From Rhodothermales bacterium (GTDB lineage: Bacteria; Bacteroidota; Rhodothermia; Rhodothermales; VXPQ01): DNA of 64,000 nucleotides. Every line of letters starts with the position of its first letter. Within the stretch, counting starts at the first letter, position 1. Shown here one piece after another: positions 45,501 through 54,400 of the stretch. The translations under genes and the position numbers were made by a program. The notes beneath the pieces are model-generated. The model saw nothing but the letters and a program-made list of their open reading frames with translations, was not told the origin of the DNA and searched no databases. Where the stretch lies: NCBI GenBank assembly GCA_022821845.1, contig JAJECT010000005.1, positions 41,322 to 105,321 of the forward strand, given 5' to 3'.

Positions 45501-45552
45501 GAACTACCCGCGCTCCCGCACCTTTACCCTGGGCGTCGCCCTCGGATTCTAA
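42544..45552 (+). CDS. SusC/RagA-family TonB-linked outer-membrane transporter
   Basis: A 1002-residue SusC-type importer. It has a signal peptide (MLRKLPLPILLALLGANIAFSQ), a CarboxypepD_reg-like domain (about 24-100; VTGFVTEAGTDIALPGVNIVI), the linker VVVGYGTQSKEDVTGSVATI typical of SusC, and a plug ([44 protein letters not shown]). The C-terminal barrel of about 750 residues ends TLGVALGF with terminal Phe. It works with the SusD lipoprotein 87 bases downstream to import oligosaccharides, here most likely fructo-oligosaccharides given GH32 in the locus. ATG 42544 is chosen because it gives a proper signal peptide; an in-frame ATG 39 bases earlier is possible. Confidence 0.94.
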   Translation: MLRKLPLPILLALLGANIAFSQVTVTGFVTEAGTDIALPGVNIVIEGTTTGTTSGLDGSYSLEAASDDVLVFSFVGYLSQSIPVGDATTIDVELQLDEILLEEIVVVGYGTQSKEDVTGSVATIDVTNARKGLVTSPDQLIRGRVAGVNVTQNNGEPGAGFNIRIRGGTSISASNEPLYVIDGVPIDNSAITPGGVGVGGAAAPGRNPLGMLNPGDIENITVLKDASATAIYGSRGANGVVLITTKGGSSERLSVNYEGYVSASQSARALNLLSGAEYRSFVQSQVTAGVLGQNNLDALGNSDTNWEDEVTQTGISHSHNLSFAGGASNTNYRASFNYLNQEGAVISSGLERLTARLNADTGILNDRVRLGINLTSSFNQDDFVQYNETGGFEGALFTNVFAYNPTFPITNSDGSWYETGPGRQSVRNPVALANQVEDFSKMTRSLGNLSADIDLIEGLTLRMNYGADRSQATRRTFLPRSSPVGAEFGGRAIQANRERTSQTFQSYLTYNDILADDHTVDILAGYEYNEFLFEEFRAETRDYVTDALSYNSLEAGAELIPPTSQKETSRLISFFGRVNYNYRQRYYLTGVLRRDGSSRFGDGNKWAMFPAVSGAWRISEESFLAGNDLFDDLRLKAGWGVVGSQEIANYLSLAQLGADPGNRAVLGGVPITGVAPINFANPDLQWEETSSINVGLDYSLMSGKFSGSIEYYVKNTDKLLLEIPVPQPAPVPTRIENVGETQNQGIEFSLDYAAIQGDDLNVTFGGVFNANQNEVVSLGSRDQIITGAISGRGQSDAFAQLILPGEPLGTFYGPVFTGVENGVQQFQDIDGDGKVEPTGDDRMILGNAQPDFTYGFRANVDWKSWDFSLFVRGVQGVDIFNNTRLVYETKSAVTQGQNFLAAALDAPDGTTEAAKYSSRWIEDGSFIRLDNVTIGYTINPSQVLSQLTSARIYFSANNLLTITDYEGYDPEVNTNAGLATIGIDYTNYPRSRTFTLGVALGF

Positions 45553-45639
45553 ACAGGTTTTCGAGCGTCACGGAGGCGGCCATCCCGCCTGATCGCATCC
45601 ACACCCCATTTTTTTATCCCGCATAGCCACCGAATACCG

Positions 45640-47217
45640 ATGAAAGATTTCATGTCCCGCAGACCGCGACTGCTTACGGGAATTCTGGTGCTCACGCTCC
45701 TCCTTCCCTCATCCCTCGTGCTGCACGGCTGCACGGACCTCGGCGAGGATACGTTCGGCATCGTTACGCCGGATCAGTTCTACGAGACGGACGAGCAGAT
45801 CATTTCGGCGCTTGCCCCGGTGTACTCCCTTTTCCGGGCCTTGCTTTGGAATTATCACAACCTGAGCCAGGTCAGCTCCGACGAAACGCTGGTGCCCACC
45901 CGCGGCTCCGACTGGTTCGACGGCGGACGCTGGCTGTCGATCCACCGGCATACCTGGGATCCCGGCCTTTCCGACCTGAACGGCGCATGGATCGAATCGT
46001 ACACGGGCATTGCCCGGGCGAACGGCCTGCTCCAGATTCTGGAAGAAGCCGGCAATACGGACGCCGCGCTGAACGCGGAAATTCGTTCCCTCCGGGCTTT
46101 TTATTACTTCCTGCTGCTGGACCTGTTCGGCAATGTGCCCATCGTGGGCGACGACGAATTCGTGATCGACGCGGACAATCCGCCCCCCACCCAGTCCCGC
46201 GCCGAAGTGTACAGTTTCGTGGTAAGCGAGTTGACGGCGGCTGTAGCGGATTTGCCCGCCCAGTGGAGCGGCTCGAATCAGGGACGCATTACGAAAGGCG
46301 CCGCCAACGCTATGCTGGCGACGTTGTACCTCAACGGCAACGTGTTCACGAAGAACAGTTCCGAGATCAACGCCTCCGGTCCGAATCCGTGCAGCCAGGC
46401 CGATTGCCAGAATGCGATCGATGCGGCGGACGCGGTGATCAACTCGGGTCTGTACAGCTTGCTTTCCGATTTCCACGGGAATTTTGCGGTAGAAAACGCA
46501 AATTCCTCCGAATTCGTGATGGAAGTGCAGCATCTGAACCAGCCGGGCCTGGGCATGAACTTCCCCATGCGCGCCTTGCATTACAATCAGGGCACGCCAA
46601 GCCCCTGGAACGGCTTTTCGACGCTTGCCCATGTGTATAATGCGTTCGACGACGCCGATGCGCGAAAGGATATTTTCCTGACCGGGCGGGCCGTGAATTA
46701 CGAGACGGGCGAAGAGGTGAACGATCGGCAGGATAATCCCCTCATTTTCGTACCGGAAATCAACAACGTGGAAGACGCTACGGAAGGCGAGGGCATTCGC
46801 ATTCTGAAATTCCCCTTCGACGTGGACAATGCCGGCGGCGATATGTCGAACGACTATGCCTGGTGGCGTTTGTCCGAAATGTATCTGATCAAGGCCGAGG
46901 CGCTGAACGAACTGAACGGCCCGACGCAGGAAGTCGCCGATCTGATCAACCTGGTGCGCGAGCGCGCCTTCGATCCGGACAAGCCCATTGCGCTGAGCGA
47001 TTACCCGGACAAGGAGTCCATGCGCGACCGGATCATGAACGAACGGCTTTTCGAACTGACGTACGAGGCGCGCCGCAGGCAGGATCTGATCCGCGCGGGC
47101 GAGTTCACGTCTCCCTGGGATTTCAAGGAGCGGCTTGAAGGGCACCTTGTTCTTTTCCCGATTCCGCAGACCCAGCTCGACGCGAACCCGAACCTGACGC
47201 AGAATCCGGGGTACTGA
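45640..47217 (+). CDS. SusD/RagB-family outer-membrane lipoprotein
   Basis: A 525-residue nutrient-binding lipoprotein that caps SusC. Signal peptide with lipobox VLHGC (Cys31). The helical TPR-like scaffold shows the family segments RANGLLQILEEAG, EIRSLRAFYYFLLLDLFGNVPIV, KGAANAMLATLYLNG and, near the C-terminus, WWRLSEMYLIKAEALNELNG with MNERLFELTYEARRRQDLIRAGEF. It probably binds fructan oligosaccharides at the cell surface. It is the last gene of the locus; a strong terminator hairpin follows at 47248. Confidence 0.94.
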   Translation: MKDFMSRRPRLLTGILVLTLLLPSSLVLHGCTDLGEDTFGIVTPDQFYETDEQIISALAPVYSLFRALLWNYHNLSQVSSDETLVPTRGSDWFDGGRWLSIHRHTWDPGLSDLNGAWIESYTGIARANGLLQILEEAGNTDAALNAEIRSLRAFYYFLLLDLFGNVPIVGDDEFVIDADNPPPTQSRAEVYSFVVSELTAAVADLPAQWSGSNQGRITKGAANAMLATLYLNGNVFTKNSSEINASGPNPCSQADCQNAIDAADAVINSGLYSLLSDFHGNFAVENANSSEFVMEVQHLNQPGLGMNFPMRALHYNQGTPSPWNGFSTLAHVYNAFDDADARKDIFLTGRAVNYETGEEVNDRQDNPLIFVPEINNVEDATEGEGIRILKFPFDVDNAGGDMSNDYAWWRLSEMYLIKAEALNELNGPTQEVADLINLVRERAFDPDKPIALSDYPDKESMRDRIMNERLFELTYEARRRQDLIRAGEFTSPWDFKERLEGHLVLFPIPQTQLDANPNLTQNPGY

Positions 47218-47247
47218 TCGCTGCGACGGCAAAAAGAATTGCTATGC

Positions 47248-47281
47248 AAAGCCCGCCTGGACCTCGTTCCGGGCGGGCTTT
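47248..47281 (+). terminator. Rho-independent-type terminator after susD
   Basis: AAAGCCCGCCTGGA pairs with TCCGGGCGGGCTTT over 14 base pairs (one G-U) around the loop CCTCGT. The A-run before and TTT after give partial symmetry. There is no long T tract beyond the stem. Confidence 0.7.
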
Positions 47282-47312
47282 CGCATGGGGTTGACCAAGA
47301 GCGTCTTTTTTC

Positions 47313-47417
47313 GGGCCTTGTGGCGCGGATTTGCACGAACCATAAACGTGCGGCAGGCTACGAGGGAGCAGGCGAGCCCGGGCCCTATGTTTCGTTCAAA
47401 TCCGCGCCACAAGGCCC
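47313..47417. repeat. 105-bp segment with perfect 21-bp terminal inverted repeats
   Basis: The bases 47313-47333 (beginning GGGCCTTGTGGCGCG) are the exact reverse complement of 47397-47417. The 63-base centre is GC-rich. No target-site duplication is evident. It could be a small palindromic mobile repeat or a stable RNA hairpin; its ends are unrelated to the GGATAC element family. Confidence 0.75.
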
Positions 47418-47464
47418 TTTGTCTACATTGAATTTCCGGGCATAGAATGCCTCTTTGGAGGGGT

Positions 47465-47511
47465 CGGTTAAAATAATAAGGCATCAAGATTTCGAGGTTA
47501 AATAATTAAGG
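47465..47511 (+). repeat. AT-rich 47-bp dispersed motif, copy 1
   Basis: It matches 59612-59658 in reverse complement at 40 of 47 positions. Conserved cores are CGGTTAAAATA at one end and TTAAATAATTAAGG at the other, with TTTCGAG between. It lies about 85 bases before the plug lipoprotein gene and stands out as AT-rich in a GC-rich background. Confidence 0.65.
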
Positions 47512-47581
47512 TTAGGCCCTTTGTAACCTTATGCGTTTTGCAACGTCTCAAGGATACCGCATGGCAAGGGCTTTGCATCAT

Positions 47582-47589
47582 AGAGGAGG
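47582..47589 (+). promoter_or_regulatory. Ribosome-binding site fixing the plug-lipoprotein start
   Basis: AGAGGAGG stands seven bases before the ATG at 47597, which opens a correct lipoprotein signal peptide. The frame continues 22 codons upstream, but those residues are not signal-like. Confidence 0.7.
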
Positions 47590-47596
47590 CAAGATT

Positions 47597-48058
47597 ATGG
47601 CACAGGGTACAAAGGGGACCAACGCAGCGTACGCGTTGCTTGCGGCGGGCGCGCTGATTGTGGGCGGATGCGCAGGTTCCGGAGGCGCGCAAGGCGGCGG
47701 CACGCTTGGCGATTCCGAAACAGAAGCGTCTACCGGGGCCGTGGCTACGCTGGACGTTTCCGAACTGCTGGAGCAGAATCCGACGGCGACCATCGCCGAG
47801 TTGATTCAGGGGCGCGTGGCGGGCGTACACGTAGTCGGCGGGCGCATCACGATTCGGGGCGTGAACTCGATCCAGGGCAACAACGAACCCCTCATTGTGC
47901 TGGACGGCATTCCGCTCGCCGTCGATCCGTTCACGTCGCACATCAATGCGCACGACATTCAGTCGATCAATGTGCTCAAGGATGCGGCGTCCACCGCCAT
48001 CTACGGATCGCGCGGCGCGAACGGGGTGATCGAGATCAAAACGAAAAAGGGCAGGTAG
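47597..48058 (+). CDS. Stand-alone TonB-receptor plug-domain lipoprotein (no barrel)
   Basis: A 153-residue lipoprotein (signal with lipobox VGGC, Cys25) whose mature part is only the plug domain of a SusC-like receptor: [85 protein letters not shown] stop follows at once, with no barrel frame downstream (the next gene is on the opposite strand). Its own signal peptide, lipobox and strong ribosome-binding site argue for a purposeful gene rather than a truncated receptor. Role unknown; it might occupy or regulate a SusC-type pore or bind ligand. Confidence 0.85.
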   Translation: MAQGTKGTNAAYALLAAGALIVGGCAGSGGAQGGGTLGDSETEASTGAVATLDVSELLEQNPTATIAELIQGRVAGVHVVGGRITIRGVNSIQGNNEPLIVLDGIPLAVDPFTSHINAHDIQSINVLKDAASTAIYGSRGANGVIEIKTKKGR

Positions 48059-48075
48059 CGAAAAGGCGCCGCTCG

Positions 48076-48957
48076 CTACCTTCTTCGGGCGAGGCATTGC
48101 GCTCGTCTCCCGGCCAGCAGCGCGACCAGGCCTGGCCACGGGCGCTCCCATCGGATGGCGCCGCCCAGGAAACCCATGCCGTTCTGGACTTGGTCGGTAA
48201 GATCGGGGTCGGCCAGCATTTCGTCGTCGAGGCGAAAGAAATCCGGCCAGTCCGAGGTGCCGCCGCCTGCAATGACCGTGGCGCTCAGCGCTTCCGGACA
48301 GCTGCCGGGAAAAAGCGCCGCGAGGTCTCCGTACGCGTCGAATACGAGGGCCAAGCGATCCTCGCCGCCGGGGCGCGCCTGGTCTACATAGGACAGCGTG
48401 ATCGGCTCGCTGACGCCGCCTTCCGCCGTCCGCAACGTATAGACAATGCGCAGATCGACCAGTTTTTCGATGCCGCGCAGCCCGATGTTTTGCAGGCGCG
48501 GCGGGGGCAGGGGAGAAAACGGAATCAGGTTCGTGCGCAGGTCCGGGTCGGGAAAGGCGGCAGGCATGCGCACGGTCGCCGAACTGCTTGCGCCGTCCGG
48601 TCGGGTGACGGTAAAAAGGTACCGTCCGCCCGGCTGTACGGCCTCCTTTGACCAGAATACATGCCCCACGCTGCCATTGGAGAACCGGAAAAGCGAATCC
48701 CGCCACCTTGTGGTTTCGCCCGTTTCGAGATTTTGCAGCGCGACGGCGGCGTCGAGGGGTTCCGCGTCGGGCGTAACGACCTGGCGCAAGGCCGCGACGG
48801 CGACGAACTGGGTGTCGGCGGCGGCGTCCAGGTATCCATAGATCGAAAAATGGCGGTCGGTTTCCTGAAAAGGATCGAAGGTTTCGGCGCAGCCTCCGAA
48901 GAGCAGTCCCCCGGCAAGGCACAGGGCAGGCAAGCATGTCCGGAACGTCGCAGGCAT
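48076..48957 (-). CDS. DUF4249-like outer-membrane lipoprotein (receptor partner)
   Basis: A 293-residue lipoprotein with lipobox FGGC (Cys23) followed by AETFDPFQETDRHFSIYGYLDAAADTQFVAV. This is the same opening pattern (FSLYG/FSIYG) as the triplicated proteins at 20172-23375; the later WRDSLFRFSNGSVGHVFWSKE aligns with their WQDSV...GQLDHIF segment. The ATG overlaps the stop of the TonB receptor gene by one base (TAATG), so receptor and lipoprotein are co-translated. Function unknown. This one-to-one operon is the best evidence that the two families act together. Confidence 0.75.
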   Translation of the reverse strand: MPATFRTCLPALCLAGGLLFGGCAETFDPFQETDRHFSIYGYLDAAADTQFVAVAALRQVVTPDAEPLDAAVALQNLETGETTRWRDSLFRFSNGSVGHVFWSKEAVQPGGRYLFTVTRPDGASSSATVRMPAAFPDPDLRTNLIPFSPLPPPRLQNIGLRGIEKLVDLRIVYTLRTAEGGVSEPITLSYVDQARPGGEDRLALVFDAYGDLAALFPGSCPEALSATVIAGGGTSDWPDFFRLDDEMLADPDLTDQVQNGMGFLGGAIRWERPWPGLVALLAGRRAQCLARRR

Positions 48958-51230
48958 TACGGCCACTCGATTTTCAGGGCGATGAAGGGGACGATGGGCA
49001 ATTGATCGACGCGGCGTACGCGAAACACGTCGAAATAGAACAGGTTGGTTCGGTCGTACGCATTGATGGCGCCGGCCTGTACGCTTAGCGCCGCGCCCGC
49101 GACGTCGAAGCGGCGTTCGAGCGACAGATCCAGCCGGTGGTAGGCGGGCAGGCGCCCGTTCCACGGGCGTTCGAAGAGTACGCGCGGGCGGCGGGCCGCT
49201 TCGCGCACGTCCACGAGCGTACGCAGGGCCAGGACATCGTCGAAGCCCAGTACGCGGGTAAAGGGAAGCCCGGAACCGAATTGCCACCGTACGCTTGCGG
49301 CGAATTTGCGTCGTTCCGCGCCCAGCACGACGCTTACCTGATGGCGCCGGTCGTGCGGCGGGCTATAGCGCGCGATGGTTTCGCCGAACCAGGTTCCGAA
49401 ACTGCCGTCGGTCGCGCGGTACGACGTATTCGCCAGGCCGTAGCCTGCATATCCGTACAGGATCCCGCGCTGGAACTCCAGGCGGACGTCCGCGCCGTAG
49501 ACCCGCCCGTCGGCCAGCGTGAGCGGCGTAGTGAAGCGGGCGATGGCGCTGAGAATGGGCACGGGGATGTCGCGCAGGCGCTTGTAGTACCCTTCTGCGG
49601 CCAGGCGAAGCGTTGCGCCGATCTGTTGCTCCACGCCGACGAGCAGGTGCACTGCCTGCGCTTGCGCGCCTTGGACGGGGGCGGGGACCCATGCCGTGAA
49701 CACGGACCCTGCGTCTCGTTCGTCGTTGACGCCCGTCACGGTTTGTCGATACGCGCCCAGCGCGCCATGGAACGTGCGGTGCGCCCGCTGTCGCCAGGAG
49801 ACGCGTAGGCGAGGTTCCAGCACAGGTTTGTAGGGTTCGGGGTACAAGGTGGCGGAGAGGCCGGGCGTAACGGACAGGCTTGCGCCAAGCGTCGTTTCCA
49901 TCTCGGCGTATGCCCCGACCGCGATGAGCAGGTCTTCGCCCGCGCGCACGTTCTGAAACTGTTCGCCCAGCGCATACTTCAGCCAGTTGGCTCGGGCGAA
50001 GGCCCCCGCGCGCAGCGGCCTGCCCCGCCAGGGCGCGGTCAGGTTGATCTTCGTGTTGATCTCCAGCGCGTCGGAGCTGCGTTCGGGCCGCATGGACTGT
50101 TCCACGACATTGTTGAAATACGACGCCCCGCCCACCAGTTCAAGCATGGAGGAGGCGTTGGCCGGAAAGGCGATGCAGCGCCCGCCCGCGACGGTGTTGC
50201 TCCATCGAAAAATATCCCCCGGATTCGCCTGGTCCACATCGATGGCGCCCCGGTCGAAGGTGTGCAGGGCCGACAAACTGCACCGACTCTGCGCGCCGCC
50301 CGACGACGTAAGTTTCAAGAACACGTCCCCGAAGCGCAAGGGCAGGGATTGCCCCAGAAAGGTTGGCGCGGCGCGTTCGATGACGGACAGGCGGGCCGAG
50401 CCGAGAAAGGAAAGCGCCTCTTTGCGCAAGGGACCTTCAACGCGCAGGCTCGCCAGGAATGGACTTGCGGAGCCTGCCGCGGCGAAGCGTTGCGTGTTGC
50501 CGTCGCGCATGGTTACGTCTACGACGGAAGAAATGCGTCCGTTGTAGCGGGCGCCGAACCCGCCCGCATAAAAATCGGCGGTGGACACCAGGTCGTGCGG
50601 AAACGCCGAAAAGAATCCGACGATGTGGAAGGGTTGCCAGACCGGCAGTCCATCCATCAGCACGAGATTCTGCGCGGGCGTGCCGCCTCGCACGAACAGT
50701 TGCCCGCCCCGGTCTCCAAGCGCCACGACGCCCGGCAGGCTTTGTAGCCAGGACGCCAGATCGCCGCCTGCGTCGGGCGCGGGAATGCGGCGGATGCCTG
50801 CGGAGCGGACCGTTTGCAAACCGCCCCGCATGCGCCCCGCCCCGCTTTCGGCGCCAACGATCACCTCGTCCAGCGCGGTCGCGCCGGGCGCCAGCGCGAT
50901 ATGGCGCGTTATGATCGCGCCCGCCTCGACGATCAGCGTATCCTCTTGCGTTTCAAAGCCGATAAAACTTGCCTGGAGGCGGTACGCGCCAGCGGCCAGT
51001 CCGGCGATCAGGTAAAAGCCGTCCTGGTTCGCCGCGCTTCCCCGCAGGGTTCCCGTACTGTCCCGGAGCAGCACGTTGGCTCCGGGCAGGGGCAATCCGT
51101 TCGAAGCGTCCGTAACCACGCCTCGCGCAACCGCTGCGCCCGCCCGGCCCTCCTGCGCTTGCGCCCCGGCCGTTCCGATTCCAGACGCCCAGATCAACGC
51201 TGCCATTGTACAAATCCGGGACAACCGCAT
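48957..51230 (-). CDS. TonB-dependent receptor with carboxypeptidase-regulatory-like N-domain
   Basis: A 757-residue outer-membrane receptor, paralogue of the one at 23626. Signal peptide (MRLSRICTMAALIWASGIGTAGAQAQ), CarboxypepD_reg-like domain (GVVTDASNGLPLPGANVLL; about 35-115), plug (WLQSLPGVVALGDRGGQLFVRGGTPAQNLVLMDG; YAGGFGARYNGRISSVVDV), then barrel ending VPFIALKIEWP. The frame stays open upstream of 51230 through non-signal sequence that includes the short MITE, so the internal ATG is chosen. It is followed by the DUF4249-like gene and shares a divergent promoter region with the gene at 51468. Confidence 0.88.
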   Translation of the reverse strand: MRLSRICTMAALIWASGIGTAGAQAQEGRAGAAVARGVVTDASNGLPLPGANVLLRDSTGTLRGSAANQDGFYLIAGLAAGAYRLQASFIGFETQEDTLIVEAGAIITRHIALAPGATALDEVIVGAESGAGRMRGGLQTVRSAGIRRIPAPDAGGDLASWLQSLPGVVALGDRGGQLFVRGGTPAQNLVLMDGLPVWQPFHIVGFFSAFPHDLVSTADFYAGGFGARYNGRISSVVDVTMRDGNTQRFAAAGSASPFLASLRVEGPLRKEALSFLGSARLSVIERAAPTFLGQSLPLRFGDVFLKLTSSGGAQSRCSLSALHTFDRGAIDVDQANPGDIFRWSNTVAGGRCIAFPANASSMLELVGGASYFNNVVEQSMRPERSSDALEINTKINLTAPWRGRPLRAGAFARANWLKYALGEQFQNVRAGEDLLIAVGAYAEMETTLGASLSVTPGLSATLYPEPYKPVLEPRLRVSWRQRAHRTFHGALGAYRQTVTGVNDERDAGSVFTAWVPAPVQGAQAQAVHLLVGVEQQIGATLRLAAEGYYKRLRDIPVPILSAIARFTTPLTLADGRVYGADVRLEFQRGILYGYAGYGLANTSYRATDGSFGTWFGETIARYSPPHDRRHQVSVVLGAERRKFAASVRWQFGSGLPFTRVLGFDDVLALRTLVDVREAARRPRVLFERPWNGRLPAYHRLDLSLERRFDVAGAALSVQAGAINAYDRTNLFYFDVFRVRRVDQLPIVPFIALKIEWP

Positions 51231-51266
51231 CCTGTTTCCGCGAGGGGTATAAATTCGTATTTTAAA

Positions 51267-51353
51267 GGATACGCTGATTAAATCCGCGAAGCTCAGAGGC
51301 TTGCGAGGGGTGCGCTGGCAAGGAATGACGAAGCGGCTTTGATCAGAGTATCC
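51267..51353. mobile_element. MITE-like element, internally deleted copy (87 bp)
   Basis: It begins GGATACGCTGATTAAATCC and ends GATCAGAGTATCC, matching both ends of the 254-bp element at 17067. The interior is missing between two CGAAGC sequences that occur in the long copy, which suggests deletion by short-repeat recombination. It is flanked by the 4-bp duplication TAAA (51263-51266 and 51354-51357), different from the GTAA of the long copy, so it was a separate insertion. It sits 36 bases before the receptor start. A further end-like sequence (TTATTCAGCGTATCC) ends at 51462. Confidence 0.8.
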
Positions 51354-51467
51354 TAAACACAACGGAATGTACGTTACGGGGTTACAGGATAGTTTCGTAA
51401 CGAAGGCCGGAGCGGGACGTTTTTTTGCGTACGCGTTCCGAAGGGAATTATTCAGCGTATCCTGTAT

Positions 51468-54400
51468 ATGGCGAAATACATCCATGGACCGGCGCGCGGC
51501 GCGCTTTTTCTGGTTCTCCTCATTGCCGGAGGCTTTTGCGCCGGGTGTTCCGGCCCGCAGGAAACGCCCCCGGGCGATCGTCTTTTCACGCTGCTCCCTT
51601 CTTCCTGGACCGGCGTCCGTTTCGAAAATCGTCTGCGGCCCACCGAGTCGTTCAATGTGTTCACCTATCGCAATTATTTCAACGGCGGCGGGGTGGGCAT
51701 TGCCGACCTGAACGGGGATGGATTGCGCGACCTGGTGCTCACCGCGAATCAGGCCCCGGATCGATTGTACCTGAACAAGGGGGGCTTCCGGTTCGAAGAC
51801 GCGACGAGCCGGGCCGGGATGGAAAGCGGGCGCGGCTGGTCTACCGGCGTGAGCATTGCGGACGTGAATGGAGACGGGTTGCCGGATATTTATATTTGCC
51901 GATCAGGCAGCGCCGCCGGAGCGGATCGGGCCAATTTGCTATTCGTCCATACGGGATCGAACGACGAGGGCGTACCCCGTTTCGAGGAACGGGCGGCGGA
52001 CTACGGCCTCGACGATACGGGATTTTCCGTCCATGCGGCGTTTCTGGATTACGACCGGGACGGGGACCTCGATATGTACCTTGTCAACAATTCGCCGCGC
52101 GAAGTGAGCAGTTTCGGCCTGCAAAACATACGCGACAGCCGCCACGAGGGCGGCGGGGACAAATTGTACCGGAACGACGGGGGCGTTTTCGTGGACGCAA
52201 GCGCCGAAGCGGGCATCTACGGGAGCGAAATTGCTTTCGGGCTGGACGTCGTGGCCAGCGATTTCGATGCGGACGGTTGGCTTGATCTGTATGTTTCCAA
52301 CGATTTTTTCGAGCGCGATTATTTTTACCGGAACAGCGGGGACGGGACGTTCGCCGAAGCGCTGGAAACGCATTTTCCGCACGTCAGTCTTTCCTCCATG
52401 GGCAACGACGCCGCCGACATGGACAACGACGGCCGCACGGATTTGTACGTTACGGACATGCTCCCGCAGGACGAGTATCGGCTCAAGACCACCGGAAGCC
52501 ACGAATCCTGGGATATTTATCAGGACAAGGTCGCCCGCGGATTCTATCATCAGTTCACTCGCAACACGTTGCAGCGCAACCTTGGCGGGGGCGCGTTCAG
52601 CGATATTGCGCCGATGGCGGGCGTGGAGGCCACCGACTGGAGCTGGAGCGCGCTCCTCGTCGATCTGGATCTGGATGGGCACAAGGACATTCTGGTGACC
52701 AACGGGGTGTACCGGGATGTGATCGATCAGGATTTCATGGCGTTCTTCGCCGGGGAAATACAGCGCATGGCGCGCGAACGCGCCGACAAACTGGACTATC
52801 TCGAATTGCTGGAGCGCATGCCCTCGGAGCCAATCCCCAATGTGGCTTTTCGGGGGAACGGGGACCGTACGTTTACCGACAAGACGGCGGAATGGGGGCT
52901 GGACGCGCCCGCTTTTTCCAATGGCGCGGCGTACGGCGACCTGGATAACGACGGCGATCCGGATCTGGTGATCAACAATATCGACGAAGAGGTTTTCATA
53001 TACCGGAACGAGGCGGACACGCTGCATGCGCATCGTTTTTTGCAGGTCGCGCTTGCGGGGGAGGGCGCCAACCGCTTTGGCGTGGGGGCCCGCGTCACCG
53101 TATGGCAAGGAGCCGTCCCGCTCGTACAGGAGCAGATGCCGTCCCGCGGATTCCAGTCCACGGTAGACCACGTACTGACCTTTGGACTCGGGACAGGCGC
53201 CGTCGATTCGGTGGAAGCGCGGTGGCCGGACGGCAGGCGGCAGGTCCTCGAACAGCCTGCGATAAACAGCGTACTGACCTTGCGGCAGGCGGAGGCGGGC
53301 GCCGCGCCTTTCGATGCGTTCCTGGACGCCTCCCCGGAATCGTCGCCGCGTTTTGCGGACGTGACGCAGGCGTCCGGCCTGGCGTTCGCCCATGCGGAAA
53401 ACGCGTTCGTCGATTTCGAGCGGGAGCCGCTGCCGCTGCGCATGCTTTCCACCGAAGGTCCGCGCCTTGCCGTGGGCGACGTGGACGGGGACGGACTGGA
53501 CGATGTGTATGTGGGCGGCGCCAAGGGGTCGCCGGGGGGGCTTTTCCGGCAGCGGCCCGGCGGGCGTTTCGAGGCGCTGGACGCCGCGCCGTTCGTCGCC
53601 GACGCCTTGTCCGAAGACGTCGATGCGGCTTTTTTCGATGCGGACGGCGACGGCGACCGCGATTTGTACGTAGCGAGCGGCGGCAGCGAATATTCGGAGC
53701 TGGCCCCGGCGCTGCGGGATCGTTTGTATCTGAACGACGGCGCCGGGCGGTTCGCCAAAGCGCCCGCCGCCCTGCCCTCCCTGTACGCAAGCAGCGCCTG
53801 CGTGCTCCCCGCCGACTACGACGGGGACGGCGATCTGGACTTGTTCGTGGGCGCGCGTTCCATTCCGTGGCAATACGGGCTTGCCCCGACCAGCGCGCTC
53901 CTCCGTAACGATGGACGGGGTCGTTTTACCGACATAACCGAAGAGGCGGCGCCTGCCTTGCGGCGTATCGGCATGGTGACGGACGCGGCCTGGTTCGACG
54001 CCAACGCCGACGCACGCCCGGACCTGGTCGTCGTGGGGGAATGGATGCCCGTCACCCTGTTTTTGAACGAAGGGACGCTCGTTCCGCAATCCGGCAATGG
54101 CCTGGACAGCACCCACGGGTGGTGGAATCGCCTGCTGGTCGAGGATATGGATGGGGACGGCGATATGGATTTCGTGGTCGGCAACCTGGGCCTGAACACG
54201 CCGTTGCACGCTTCGGAAACAGCGCCGCTCACGATGCACGTAAACGATTTTGACCGGAACGGACGCATTGACCAGGTTATTTCCCTGTACCGGAACGGGA
54301 CGCGGTATCCGATGGCGCTTCGGCAGGACCTTTTCCGCCAACTTCCGATGCTGGCGCAGCGTTTTCCCCGTTTTGCGGATTACGCCGGTACGCCGCTCGA

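Larger units (their letters stand above)
47218..47596. other. 379-bp intergenic region between SusD and the plug lipoprotein gene
   Basis: This gap contains no credible gene. In order it holds a terminator hairpin (47248-47281), a 105-bp segment bounded by perfect 21-bp inverted repeats (47313-47417), an AT-rich 47-bp motif also found near 59.6 kb (47465-47511), and the ribosome-binding site of the next gene (47582-47589). Confidence 0.7.
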
